A stretch of DNA of 64,000 nucleotides from Symsagittifera roscoffensis (lineage: Eukaryota; Xenacoelomorpha; Acoela; Convolutidae). A program made the translations under genes and the position numbers. Positions 1 to 10,300 of the stretch are shown one piece after another (positions within the stretch are counted from its first letter, which is position 1; the number at the start of each line of letters is the position of its first letter). The notes beneath the pieces were generated by a model. That model saw only the letters and a program-made list of their open reading frames with translations. It searched no databases and was not told the DNA's origin. Location: NCBI RefSeq assembly GCF_963678635.1, contig NC_087066.1, forward strand, positions 4,776,485-4,840,484, read 5' to 3'.

Positions 1-333
1 ATCGTTGACGATACCAAAAAGCACATCGGTTTTCTATTTTTGTTTTTCTGTTCAATTTTCTTTTAATTTTTTGCATGTTACTCAATTTTCTAAAATTTGA
101 ATTTTTTTATTTTTGAATTTTTTTATTTTTGTTTTTCTAGTCTATTTTCTAAAAAATATTTTTTCAATTTGCCTGTTTTACTATGAATGTCAAATATGCC
201 TAAAATTATATTTTTACATTAGACTTTTTATCACCCGACGCAGAAAAACTAATTTGAAAATAAAGCTTTATCTTGTAGTTTTTAAAGGCTATGGTCGGAA
301 CATTCTGTGCTACTTGCACAGTAACCGGCTATC
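1..333 (+). repeat. Repeat family B, 3' part (copy B1)
   Basis: The last 45 bases (about 288-333) match the ends of copies near 8.13, 46.65 and 47.23 kb: TGGTCGGAACATTCTGTG, then CTACTTGCACAG and a short CCGGCTATC tail. The end contains the hairpin CTGTGC-tact-GCACAG. The upstream part (about 190-290) also matches the copy at 46.5-46.65 kb. The left end lies outside the window. The open frame over this stretch (113-475) is read-through of repeat DNA. Confidence 0.7.
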
Positions 334-394
334 CGTTTTTTTGCAATTGTATGCAAGTGAAATTTTTTCGGTAAAAATTGAAATGTGGGACTTC

Positions 395-900
395 CGTTTG
401 TCTGCTCAAGTTTCGTCGGCTAAGTTGCCACATCGCGTATTTTGCTTGTGCTCTAAGCAACTTTCTTTTTCTTAGCAGTTGCAAGTGTTGTTCATTCTAG
501 TTTCAGGGAAGGACTTGAAAGATTTGAACAAAAAAATTAAAATCATTTTTTCATTCGATTCAATTGGTGTCTGCTCAAAGTTTGTCGTCTTGGTGTCCAC
601 ATCACTGATTTCTTTTTGTGCGTTAAGCAAGTTACACTGTAGTCTTTTAGGGAGGGATTTGAAAGATTGAAAAAAAGTAAAGTCATTTTTTTCCGGTTCA
701 ATTGGTTTGCTCAAAGTTGGCATGATGTCTAGTGGTCACATCACTGATTTTTCTTGTGCTATAAGCAACTTTCATTGCAGTTGAAAGTTAAAGTGTTGTT
801 CATTGTAGTTTCAATGGGGATTTTATATTAAATCTTTTTTTTCGGCTCAACTTGTCTCTGCTCAAAAATTGTCGGCTTTGTTTCATCTTCGTAAGTTTTG
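395..900. repeat. Degenerate tandem repeat, about 135-170 bp units
   Basis: Four diverged units begin with TCTGCTCAA-like sequence at about 401, 570, 706 and 857. Each continues with a GTCGGCT/GTCGTC-like stretch, a 'cacatc(a/g)c' stretch and 'aagcaa(c/g)tt'. Three also share 'tgtagttt/ctagtttcaggga'-like sequence. No coding potential is evident. Confidence 0.6.
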
Positions 901-1782
901 TTGCGCTGCTTATTTAATACCGAATTGTCTGCATGTTTGCCTAGAATGAAATTTTATCAAGAGATACGAAAATTTAAATGTTGGTTTCATTTTTGACTTT
1001 TTTCATTCTTTTAGGACTTCAGCTTTTGTTATGTTTGTTGTCTTCCAAGTGGTGCGAAGTTCCGCTTCGCATCTGTGTCAAATTGTTTATGGCTTGGAGT
1101 TGAGTTAAGTTAAGCTGTATTGTGTTCTGTTCCTGATGTGAAATGCGAAGGGGTGGAGTCATTCGCAGCTCAAGGTTAACGCTTTCTGAACTGACTCAAG
1201 CTACAATTTTTGGAGGTTATTTCAATTCGGGATTGCGTATTTCGACCCAGGAAAAATAAAAAGTATGTGAGTGCAATATAGAATTTTTTTTGTTGGTATA
1301 AAAAACATTTTGTGCTTTTCTGTTTTGTTCGGTTTTTGTGGATTGATTCAAAAAAATTTAAGAATTGAAACCGAAAATGTTTTTGCGGTTTGAAAATGAT
1401 TTTTATTAGGTCTTTCGATTGAATCAATGCAGTCGGTTTTAAGTCATTTGTTATGCTAAAACTTCTTGAAATTTTGTTATAGTTAAACTTTGGTATCGGA
1501 GGTGAAGCGAAGCTTTGCTTCGCCTGTGATTTAAATTAACCTAAGCTCGCATTTTGTAATTATACCAAAAACAGTTTTTTGAGTTTGAATCAGCCGATAG
1601 TAAGATTTCAATCATTTGTTCATTGCATATCTCCAGGACTGTCTGATGTACTTTCACAATATTCTAGTTGAAAACACAATTATTGTTAAAAACACAATTA
1701 TTGTTAAAGAACAGTCTTTTTGAATTGATTCTGTGCATGTCTGATTGTGCCGATTGGAAAGCCAATTCAGATGGGTAAGTAG
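900..1782. other. Gene-free stretch
   Basis: No gene seen. It holds two isolated copies of the small hairpin that also ends the SINE family below (gcgaag/cttcgc pairs at about 1055-1075 and 1508-1525). A 19-base tandem duplication (AACACAATTATTGTTAAA twice) lies at about 1674-1710. Confidence 0.5.
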
Positions 1783-2140
1783 CAGTAGCGGATTTAGGGA
1801 GGGGTGTGGGGAAGCGGACGCTACCTCTCAGGGATTCGATCCCCTCGACTAACCAAAGGGTCCCTTTTTGGTACTATTTAAAGACCTCCATTCTCGGCTG
1901 GCTGAACCTAAAATTTGTCTGTAGGCGCCTTTGGCGCAATGGTATACAATTTTCGAGGGGTGAGCGCGCTGAAAAAAACACGATTTTGGTCAGTGTCCAA
2001 AAAGTGCCTAAAAACGCCTTTTTGTGCCCTGTTTTCCAAAAACTTGCCTGCGACTCAAATAGTTTGGCCAAAACGGTCTTTTCAGTGAAATTTTTTGAAA
2101 ATCCGCTTTCCCCCTAGAGAAAATCTTAGATCCGCCCTTC
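1783..2140 (+). mobile_element. Non-autonomous hAT-like MITE, copy 1
   Basis: The ends are CAGTAGCGGATTTAGGGAGG and ...CTTAGATCCGCCCTTC, an imperfect terminal inverted repeat of the CAGNGGCGGATC type common in hAT MITEs. Flanking 8-mers gtaagtag (1775-1782) and gtaaataa (2141-2148) agree at 6 of 8 positions, as expected for an old 8-bp target duplication. The body matches copies near 15.0-15.37 and 43.52-43.92 kb, which lie in the opposite orientation. No transposase is encoded; small open frames here are chance. Confidence 0.75.
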
Positions 2141-2533
2141 GTAAATAAGACAAGCTGCGATCGACAAAAATTTAATTCGTTTTCTGACTTGAAGCGGACA
2201 TATATCAGCATCGAGAGTAATGATATTATTTGTATAGTTGAATGATTAAATTATGGACCGCTTGACTTACACTTGTTTAATAAAGTTTTTTTTTTCGATA
2301 TTACATTTTTTTTTCTAATATTATCTCTACCTACGTTATCTCAAAGGGGGAGAACATATTACTGTTTTTTTTTTGTAAAAATAACTCATCTAAGTAAAAA
2401 AAAAATCTCGCTCGCTCACGACTTAAAAGTTGGTATAAAAAATGGGATATTTTCATCTGGATTTCCCGTATCCTGCATATATCCTGGATTTCTCTATAAT
2501 TTTCATGATAAAGTTTAGATAAGTGAAATGATT

Positions 2534-2870
2534 TGCTCTTATGTAGGTCTTGATAACGTCTTGCACGTCAAATTTGTTCTTTTTTCGCGGTTTGACTTAT
2601 AGATTTCTTTTAAAATTCAGTTCATTTCCTTTGTTGAAAAGAAAATAAACTCCACTATCAAACAGCAAAAGTGTTAAGCTTACAACTAATATGAACGACC
2701 ACTAGTTTCGAAAGGGGATCTCAATTTCCTGATTTGCAACCGGAATAAAAGATCAATCTACTGATCCAGTTTTCTCAAATTGGATTATTTTTTACCGAAA
2801 AAGTGTCGATCATAAATTGTTCTTGAATTTCCAAGAGCTTTAACCTAAATATTTTTTCTTCGAACATTTT
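2534..2870 (+). repeat. Repeat family A (MITE-like) copy, 5'-truncated
   Basis: It shares the family core in order: 'cttatgtaggtcttgat', 'tcgcggtttgactt', 'ttcatttcctttgtt', 'aaactccactatc(a/g)aacagc', 'gatccagttttctcaaattgg' and 'gtcgatcataaattgttct'. The inverted-repeat start is missing. A run of eleven C follows at about 2879. Confidence 0.65.
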
Positions 2871-2879
2871 TCCTCTGTC

Positions 2880-3290
2880 CCCCCCCCCATATTGATACGT
2901 TGATTTACCATATTGATACGTTTCTCAGACAGTAGCGTTTTACCAGATAATTATGTGTAATCCTGAGAGTCACTTAGCACCCTCTAGTATTGCGATCAGT
3001 TAGCATCATTGCTTCCACTACACATTGGACTGTTATGGCTTCAGTGCTTTTTCTGAATCTTCGCTTTGCCTAATACTTTCATGAAGTTCTCCGTTTCAAG
3101 ACTTTTGATACCTAGCGCCCTCGAATTCTGGCAATGATGTTTTTTTCTTTCATGTATATTCACACAAGCGAGCATAACAGTATGGCTCTACTTTTTTCAA
3201 ACCAAGCCCGCTCAGAAAAATAATTCTGCTATAATCACGATCTGTGGCATTCGAAATTGCATGGCATCTCTCTGCTTTTTAATTGGTTAG
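2880..3290. other. Gene-free stretch
   Basis: Nothing recognised beyond a C-run at the left edge and a short direct repeat 'catattgatacgtt' (twice at about 2888-2925). Confidence 0.4.
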
Positions 3291-3640
3291 TGTTTGACGG
3301 TTTAAAAGTGATTAAAAGAGATTCATTTTCTTTTGGTCGGAGGTTCAATACCGCACTTGGTTTTAGTTTTATTTACATTCGGTGGTATTTTTGTTGCAGA
3401 GCATTGGTAACTTATTAGCATTTGTAGCGGCTTTTTCGGTGAATATGTTTTCCTAGTTTCAATGGCCCGTGGCGCTGATGGGAGAATTTTAGGCTCCAAA
3501 TCTCGAGGTCGCAGATTCGAATTCCAGACATAGCAAAAATTGTAGGAATTCGAGGGTTATGTCTACCTTCTCTTATTTTCTTAAAACTGCTTTTGTCGTT
3601 TGCTCGCTGGTGTTTGCGAAGTGCAGCTTCGCGTCTATCA
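3290..3640 (+). mobile_element. tRNA-derived SINE copies (family S)
   Basis: Two tRNA-like heads. The first has a B-box-like GGAGGTTCAATACC at about 3340-3353. The second starts near 3463 with an A-box-like GTGGCGCTGATGGG and has a B-box-like AGATTCGAATTCC at about 3513-3525. The second copy ends in a hairpin GCGAAG-tgcag-CTTCGC (3616-3632) followed by a 'gtct' tail. The same head-plus-hairpin order recurs at 34.30 and 39.19 kb, so this is a family and not a chance match. Head and tail are degenerate, so these are old copies. Confidence 0.65.
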
Positions 3641-3749
3641 GAGAATCTTCGTCTTCTGCGAGCTGTTTGTAGATTATCTGCTCTTAATCCTTACCCTTGC
3701 GATAAGCAAGTGTATTGCAATCGCGTAATTATTACTGTCAAAACTTTGG

Positions 3750-4040
3750 ACCAATCTTGGACTACACCTGTCCAGCGTATTCTCACGCTGCGAGTGATAC
3801 ATCCTTAAGTAAAATGCAAATAGTGAAAAATTCATCTCTGCGGATAGGGACTGGGTGTATAAAGATAACTCCATTGACCAAGTGCATTCACAGTGCAAAC
3901 TACTTAATGTCAAATTTCCACAAACAACATGCCTCCCAATTTATCCTCAGGACCTTCTTGCCAATAAGCCACCTCCTTTTTGACCATACTCAACCTCAAC
4001 CGCCCCGTCAGCTGCGCGTGAACATGAAGAGGAGCATTAA
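3750..4040 (+). pseudogene. Jockey/RTE-like LINE reverse-transcriptase C-terminal fragment
   Basis: The + frame contains ILDYTCPAYS, then KMQIVKNSSLRIGTGC, then ITPLTKCIHSA, and later QPQPPRQLR. This order (LxYxxPxWS, K-LQ-xQN-ALRI-TGC, T-P-x-LH-E, P-PPR) is the typical region after the thumb domain of Jockey/I-like non-LTR reverse transcriptases. Polymerase motifs A-C are absent, and the frame is open here only because the fragment is short. It is unrelated in sequence to the LINE at 15.5-20.4 kb. It abuts the tandem duplication that begins near 4113. Confidence 0.6.
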
Positions 4041-4112
4041 CAAAGTTTACTGGAAGCAAACGAGTCATCCTTTTAACGATTTTAACCATCTTATAGTGTT
4101 CATAAACAGACA

Positions 4113-5570
4113 TTTTTTTTCGGAGCAACATGTCTGCTCAAGAGTTGTCGGTTTTGATATCGCTTAATAAGTTTTGTTTCAATGCAAACACTAAGTTCTC
4201 TTACTTCTTGGCTTTTTTTATGAAAGCAATTCTAGACTAAATCGTGACAATTTAGAAAAAATTATGGTTGATAATTTTCTTTTTTTCCTTCTGCTTTCAT
4301 CTTTTTTTTTCGTCGGTTAGTTCGTACTATGTATGGGTTTTACCGCATGAAGCGCGATGCTTCGCCTCTGTTTGTATAATTTACAAAGGTGAAGTTGCTT
4401 CAGCTCCAAGATATTTTCGCTTATTTCATATAATTGTTGAAAAAATATTTGGAGGTTTTTGTCCGATTTGTCAGCTCATCTGCAAGTAATGAGAGTCATT
4501 CATTTTTCTTTCGCAAGTGGTGGAAAGCTCTGATTCGCCTCATTTGTTGAAATTATTTCTCTCCTCGTTGTTTGAGTAGTTCCAGTCGGTCATTTCATAA
4601 CGGTAATGAATTATGTATTACCTAGTGTTTTCGCTTAATTTTAGGTAGCACAAGGAAAGCTCCGAGGGGGTAAAGTTTTTTACTCTTGTTTTATCTTTCC
4701 AGGGCGGTTGGCGATGGGCTGAAATGCTCTTTCAACAGCCGTTCCAGAGAACATATTGCGTTAATTTCATTAATAATGTAATGTTTCTGAATGCATGAAT
4801 TCAAGTGTGGTGTCATATTGAAGCCCTTTTAATATGATTCAGACTTCTAAATAATGCTTTTAATTGTTGAAAGTAATTGGTCATAAATTTTCCGTAATTC
4901 AGCTTAAATGACACATTTCAAACTCTTATTTGTTAAATTTTCTTCGTAAACTAATCCCATCGCTTTTTACTGTGTTTTTCATCAATCTTGTTTATTTTTG
5001 AATTTATTAGCTTCAACCATTGCGGGCGGACCGCTTAATCAGCCGTTGATCATGGAGTCGAGTCAGACTTGTATTGCTGATTTGCTAACTTTCAACTTTA
5101 GTTTGAAAGTTTTGATTTTGAACTTCATTTCTAGTCACTGAAACTATTTAATAAGTTCATTTCAACACTTAGACCATATCTAGACTTTTTAAGATAGAAA
5201 TACTTCAAGTACTAGCTTGTGCACCCTTTAACTGTATAAATTTTTGGTCTAATCTTTTTAATAGTTTTCAAACGCGAGAATTATTTTAGATTTGAGATAA
5301 AGAACTCAAGGTGAAAAGTGCGAATTTTAGCTAAATGTATACAGAAGGATCGAATTGTTTTTAAAAAGCGCGCCCACCTTTGTAGTCAATCTAAGCACCA
5401 TTTTTTTTGTCTAAAATGTGTCATGGTAGGAATATGCGATTTTTTTCTTTGGTTATGTTTGCTTAATTTTTATTAAGTCATAAAAATGACATCGCTTCTG
5501 TGTAAATATAAAATTTTGGGCACTAAAATTCGTAAATGATTATGAAATATTTTTTACGCATTCAGATGCA
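4113..5570. repeat. Tandem segmental duplication, copy 1
   Basis: Nearly collinear with 5672-7104. Shared landmarks include the start (CGGAGCAACATGTCTGCTCA at 4121 and 5680), 'gttcgtactatgtatgggtttta', 'ggaaagctccgagggggtaaag', 'gggcggttggcgatg' and the end 'cgcattcagatgca' (5557-5570 and 7091-7104). Differences are scattered substitutions and small indels. The copy includes the candidate 60-base exon at 5011-5070. Copies are separated by about 100 bp. Confidence 0.9.
5011..5070 (+). CDS. Candidate 60-base exon of the MCC-like gene, copy 1
   Basis: A T-rich tract and TTATTAG precede it and a GTATTG donor follows. Read from phase 1 it encodes STIAGGPLNQPLIMESSQT plus one base. It is GC-richer than its surroundings. 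Length (60) is divisible by three and both junctions are phase 1, so inclusion keeps the frame; joined to the exon at 7126 it stays open. It has no recognised family match, and its tandem twin differs by one residue (M/K). It could also be chance sequence in an intron or 5' region. Confidence 0.35.
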
Positions 5571-5671
5571 GGCTTTTTTTGAGAGGTTTGAGAAGCAAAC
5601 AATCTTTATCTAAGTGTTATGAGGGGACTTGAAAACTTCTATAGAGTTCTTGAAGTTTTTCCAATAAAACT

Positions 5672-7104
5672 TTTTTTTTCGGAGCAACATGTCTGCTCAA
5701 AAGTTGTCGGTTTTGCTATCGCTTAATAAGTTTTTTTTCAATGCAAACACTAAGTTCTCTTACTTCTTTGCTTTTTTTATGAAAGGATTTCGAGACTAAA
5801 TCAAGACAATTTAGAAAAAATTATGGTTGATAATTTTCTTTTTTTTTTCCTGCTGCTTTCATATTTTTTTTCGTCGGTTAGTTCGTACTATGTATGGGTT
5901 TTATCGCATGAAGCGCGATGCTTCGCCTCTGTTTGTATAATTTCCAAAGGTGAAGTTGCCTCAGCTCCAAGATATTTTCGCTAGTTTCATATAATTGTTG
6001 AAAAAATATTTGGAGGTTTTTGTCCGATTTGTCAGCTCATCTGCAAGTAATGAGAGTCATTCATTTTTCTTTCGCAAGTGTTGGAAAGCTCTGATTCGCC
6101 TCATTTTTTGAATTTCTCTCCTCGTTGTTTGAGTATTTCCAGTCGGTCATTTCGTAACGGTAATGAATTATGTATTACCTAGTATTTTCGCTTAATTTTA
6201 GGTAGCACAAGGAAAGCTCCGAGGGGGTAAAGTTTTTTACTCTTGTTTTATCTTTCCAGGGCGGTTGGCGATGAGCTGAAATGCTCTTTCAACAGCCGTT
6301 CCAGAGAACATATTGCGTTAATTTCTTTAATAATGTAATGTTTCTGGATAAATGAATTCAAGTTCAAGTGTGGTGTCATATTGAAGCCCTTTTAATGTGA
6401 TTCAGACTTCTAAATAATGCTTTTAATTGTTGAAAATAATTGGTCTTAAATTTTCCGTAATTCAGCCTAAATGACACATTTCAAACTCTCATTTGTTAAA
6501 TTGTCTTCGCAAACTAATCCCATCGCTTTTTACTGTTTTTCATCAATCTTGTTTATTTTTGAATTTATTAGCTTCAACCATTGCGGGCGGACCGCTTAAT
6601 CAGCCGTTGATCAAGGAGTCGAGTCAGACTTGTATTGCTGATTTGCTAACTTTCAACTTTAGGTTGAAAGTTTTGATTTTGAACTTCATTTCTAGTCTCT
6701 GAAACTATTTAATAAGTGCATTTCAACACTTAGACCATATCTAGACCTTTTTAAGATAGAAATACTTCAAGTACTAGCTTGTGCACCCTTTAATCGTATA
6801 AAGTTTTAGTCTAATCTTTTTCATAGTTTTCAAACGCGAGAATTATTTTGGATTTGAGATAAAGAACCGAATTTTAGCTAAATGTATACAGAAGGATCGA
6901 ATTGTTTTTAAAAAGCGCGCCCACCTTTGTAGTCAATCGAAGCACAATTTCTTCGGTCAAGAATGTGTTATCGTAGGAAAATTGTTTTCTGTGGTTTAAT
7001 TTTTTTTAAGTCATAAAAATGACTTCGCTTCTGTGTAAATATAAATTTTTGGGCACTAAAGTTCTGTAAACGATTATGAAATAGTTCTTACGCATTCAGA
7101 TGCA
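5672..7104. repeat. Tandem segmental duplication, copy 2
   Basis: Second copy of the 4113-5570 segment, offset by about 1,559 bp on the left and 1,534 on the right. It ends 21 bases before the exon at 7126. Both coding-like and intron-like parts look equally conserved, which suggests recent duplication and not selection. Confidence 0.9.
6572..6631 (+). CDS. Candidate 60-base exon of the MCC-like gene, copy 2
   Basis: Twin of 5011-5070 with the same acceptor, donor and phases. It encodes STIAGGPLNQPLIKESSQT plus one base. It is the nearer upstream partner of the exon at 7126-7385, whose phase-1 acceptor fits. If real, the duplicated pair could be used together or alternatively. Confidence 0.4.
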
Positions 7105-7125
7105 CAAAAAATTGTAGTTTCTTAG

Positions 7126-7385
7126 GTGGCGCTGGTGCCAAAATTGAAGCTTGGAAACGGGACCTCATATCTTCAAGCACGAATCCAATGAGCAGTGGTA
7201 CAAGTCTGGCAGCCTCTGGAGAAAACAGCCGCACAAGTTCCATGGGACGAAGACAGCCTGTTATTATGGACTCAAAGTACACGTCACCAACACATGCGAG
7301 GAGACCGACAGCTAATGGCGTGCAGCAGTCACCTAATCTGAAAACGAGGATGTCTCCCCGAAATCACAGCGGCAATCCTCTTGAG
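7126..7385 (+). CDS. MCC: MCC-like gene, 5' exon (Ser/Arg-rich)
   Basis: The acceptor is TTTCTTAG and the donor CTTGAG|GTAATC. It enters in phase 1 and leaves in phase 0. It encodes GAKIEAWKRDLISSSTN followed by a Ser-, Arg- and Pro-rich stretch ending RNHSGNPLE. There is no family match by itself; assignment comes from position, strand and splice sites. Its phase-0 end does not fit the phase-1 start of the next exon found, so an intermediate exon or a different boundary is needed. Confidence 0.65.
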
Positions 7386-10300
7386 GTAATCTTTTGAGTT
7401 TGAACTCTTCAGTTTGACCATGGGGAATATAGATGTACCGGAATTCGGCACAATCAATTCTGACTTTCATGTTCATATCTTTCATGTTCATAGTTTGATT
7501 GATAGAAAGGCTTTAAGGTTGCTTCTCAATGAATGGTTATCTAATAATTATTATGAGTAGCTGAACGTAGTGAAGACTCTGATATAGGCCTTGATGATTT
7601 TTTTTGTTTTTCAGGAAAAGACTTTAAATGCGTTCAGGTTCAAGTTTACTTTTTCGCGGTTTGAATTTTTTTTTCAAGTTAAGTTCATTTCCATTGTTAA
7701 AAGGAAGGCAAATTCCACTATCGAACAGTAAAAGTGGAAGGGTCGAGAAAAATTTGATCGACTTCCAGTTTCGAAGGACGATTTTCGTTTTGATTTTCCA
7801 GAAAAAAAATTTGCCTATTGTTATAGTTTTCCCAAATTGAGTTGATTTTATCACAAATAGCTACCACAAATAATCATCGGAGAGAGTTGAGTGATATATC
7901 ATATTAAAGCCCCTGCAGTCGTTATTTGATGGATGTTTAAAATTTTCTAAAAAAAATCCCATTGTCAACAAAAATTGGTTTGAAGTTTTTGGTTTTTGTG
8001 TTAATTCGAGCGAATAAAGCGAGGGAGCAGGCTTACAATAACTTGTTTTAATGGCTTAAAAGCGTGCAATAGTGTAAGAAAAAACGACACTAATTTGAAA
8101 ACTTTTTAATAATATTTTTTAAGACTATGGTCGGAACATTCTGTGCTACTTGCACAGTAACCGGTTATCCTCGTTTCTAACTGTCATCTGATGGCTATGT
8201 TTATTCAAATAGTTCAGGAAAGATTTTTTCTTCATTGTAGATAATATAGATGTTTTCGTCTATTCGAAGGGATGCTAAAATGTTTTAAAATCTTTTTCTC
8301 GGCGAGTGCTGTACTAGAATCACAGGGAGGGATTGGGAGGGATTTGGTTCATATTGGCAATTTGTAAAATCGAGTTTTGTGGCCGAATCGTAAGATGCAA
8401 AATTATTTATCCTTCTGAAAGTATTCTAATTTTAGATATTTTTTCTGTATCTGAGAATGCTTCCAAAATTAGACGTCGTATCATTTTTTGAGGTCGTTGT
8501 TTAGCGCTTGAGGCTATAAAATCATATTTCTGACTGCTTTTCATGGTCTACTTGAAGACGTTTTATTGTATAGAGGAGGATCTTTCCACCACATTGTGCT
8601 TGATCGTCCATACCTTTAGAGTCCTCTATACATTACTAATATGGCGTTATTCATTATCAATAAAAAGCATTGTTTTGTGTTGCGAGTATCGCTTTTGAGA
8701 TTTGCAACTGTCAAATGTTTTGATGTTGCTGAGACTCTTTAATTTCGATAAAAGGCGGCAAGAGTTTAGAAAATAAATTATTGATTGGTGTGTAATGGTG
8801 TAAAACCAGCGCCTATCGCCCGTGAAGCGCGTTGGAATGCGTGTGTTTTAGCTCGACTGGCCTGAAGCTCTTGAATGTTACAAGATGTAATGATTATTTA
8901 TTGAGTTGGCTTTCAACAATAGACCTCAAAATCAGCTTACTTGGTCTCTTCATTTGGTCAGTTACTGAGTATACTACTTTCTGCTAGTCAATCACGTCTC
9001 TTTGTTATTGTACAAATCCAGCCGAAATTTAATCTCTATTTTCAATTCAATCCTTACCATATTTTTTAAATTTGTAAAACGATTCGCAATTTAAGCTGGA
9101 TTATTTTTTTTGTATTTTCGGATACCATTGAAAAGAAATGACCATTTTTAGAAAAAAATGAAAGGTTTTTCAGCGGACATATGTAAATAATAAATTAAAA
9201 ATAATAAAAAAATGTAAATAATAAAACGTTTTAATTTCGTTATTTTTATTTTTCTTGAAATTATCGACCAGCAAGTCTCGAGAGTTCCCTTAAATTTTGG
9301 TCCCATTTATACCTGCGGAAGTTACAATGAATCTTCATCCTCGGTCAAGTACTACAGCTCAAAAGGTCAACGGTCGCAAAAACGTCACACGTCCGAAACG
9401 ACAGCTGAGTGTGTTTACTGACCCTTTTATGTGCCAACCGAGCTCAACAGTATCTGAAATGAAACTGCAAGGCAAACGAAGTAACACACAATATCAAATG
9501 GCGCCCATGCGATCATCAGTTTTGCGAAGCGAAGAGATCTCGAGAATGTACCAAGACTGTAAATCACTTTTGAAATGAATCTTATCTAAATTGATCAAAT
9601 TCTAGCCCTGACAAAATTACGCCAAACCTGAAAACAGTCGATTTCTAATCCGCTTTTGAAAGCTCGTTCTGATATTTGCAGAGCGGGAATCTGGGGGCGT
9701 TTACCGGTGTCTTGTTCTTCAGTGAGAAATGGTTTTGAAAACATTAGCATGTTTTTCATAGCAAAGTGATTTCTTTTTTCAAATGCTTTTCGAATGCTTT
9801 TTTTTCAAATTCAACTCGTTTAGTTTGTGTTTAGGGCAACGATTTTGGGAAAAGTTTCTGATCTTCGGAAGGTCATTTTTCACAATTTGAGCGAAACCTT
9901 TGTTTTAACGTTCTGGAATTGATAAATGTCTAAAAGTGCGGTTAAAGGATTAAGTTGAATGCCTGATTGGTAAAACGGGCTTGTTCGAATCTAAGTGAGT
10001 GCGCCTGATTGCCTTTAGAATAACATGCCCGAGTTATGTCCAAAACATTTAGGCTCCTAAGTCGATTTTCATGCTTCGCCTAGCTTCGTTCATTTGCATG
10101 TAATACCTTTCTGCCAATATTAGGACCTACATTTAAACTGGCTATTCAGAATGAATGCTTTATAAAATGTATGTTTTTGGGGCTATTTAGTGTAATAATT
10201 GAGGAAATGTTTTAAGAAATTGGGAAAATATTTGGAATTCAGACAGTAAAAACTGGAGCAGACAAAATTGTTTCCCTTTATGTATTTTAATGTTTTTCAT

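Larger units (their letters stand above)
7386..9321. other. Intron region with repeats A and B
   Basis: Holds repeat A (7555-7860) and repeat B2 (7861-8170), separately listed. From 8171 to 9250 nothing is recognised apart from a SINE-tail-like 'gtgaagcgcgttggaatgcgtgtg' near 8820-8845. A short undetected exon may lie here (see phase note). Confidence 0.5.

Noticed and set aside
113-475. 120-codon open frame at the window start
   Set aside because: It crosses a repeat-B end and a T-rich tract, has no splice or family support, and similar sequence elsewhere is closed.
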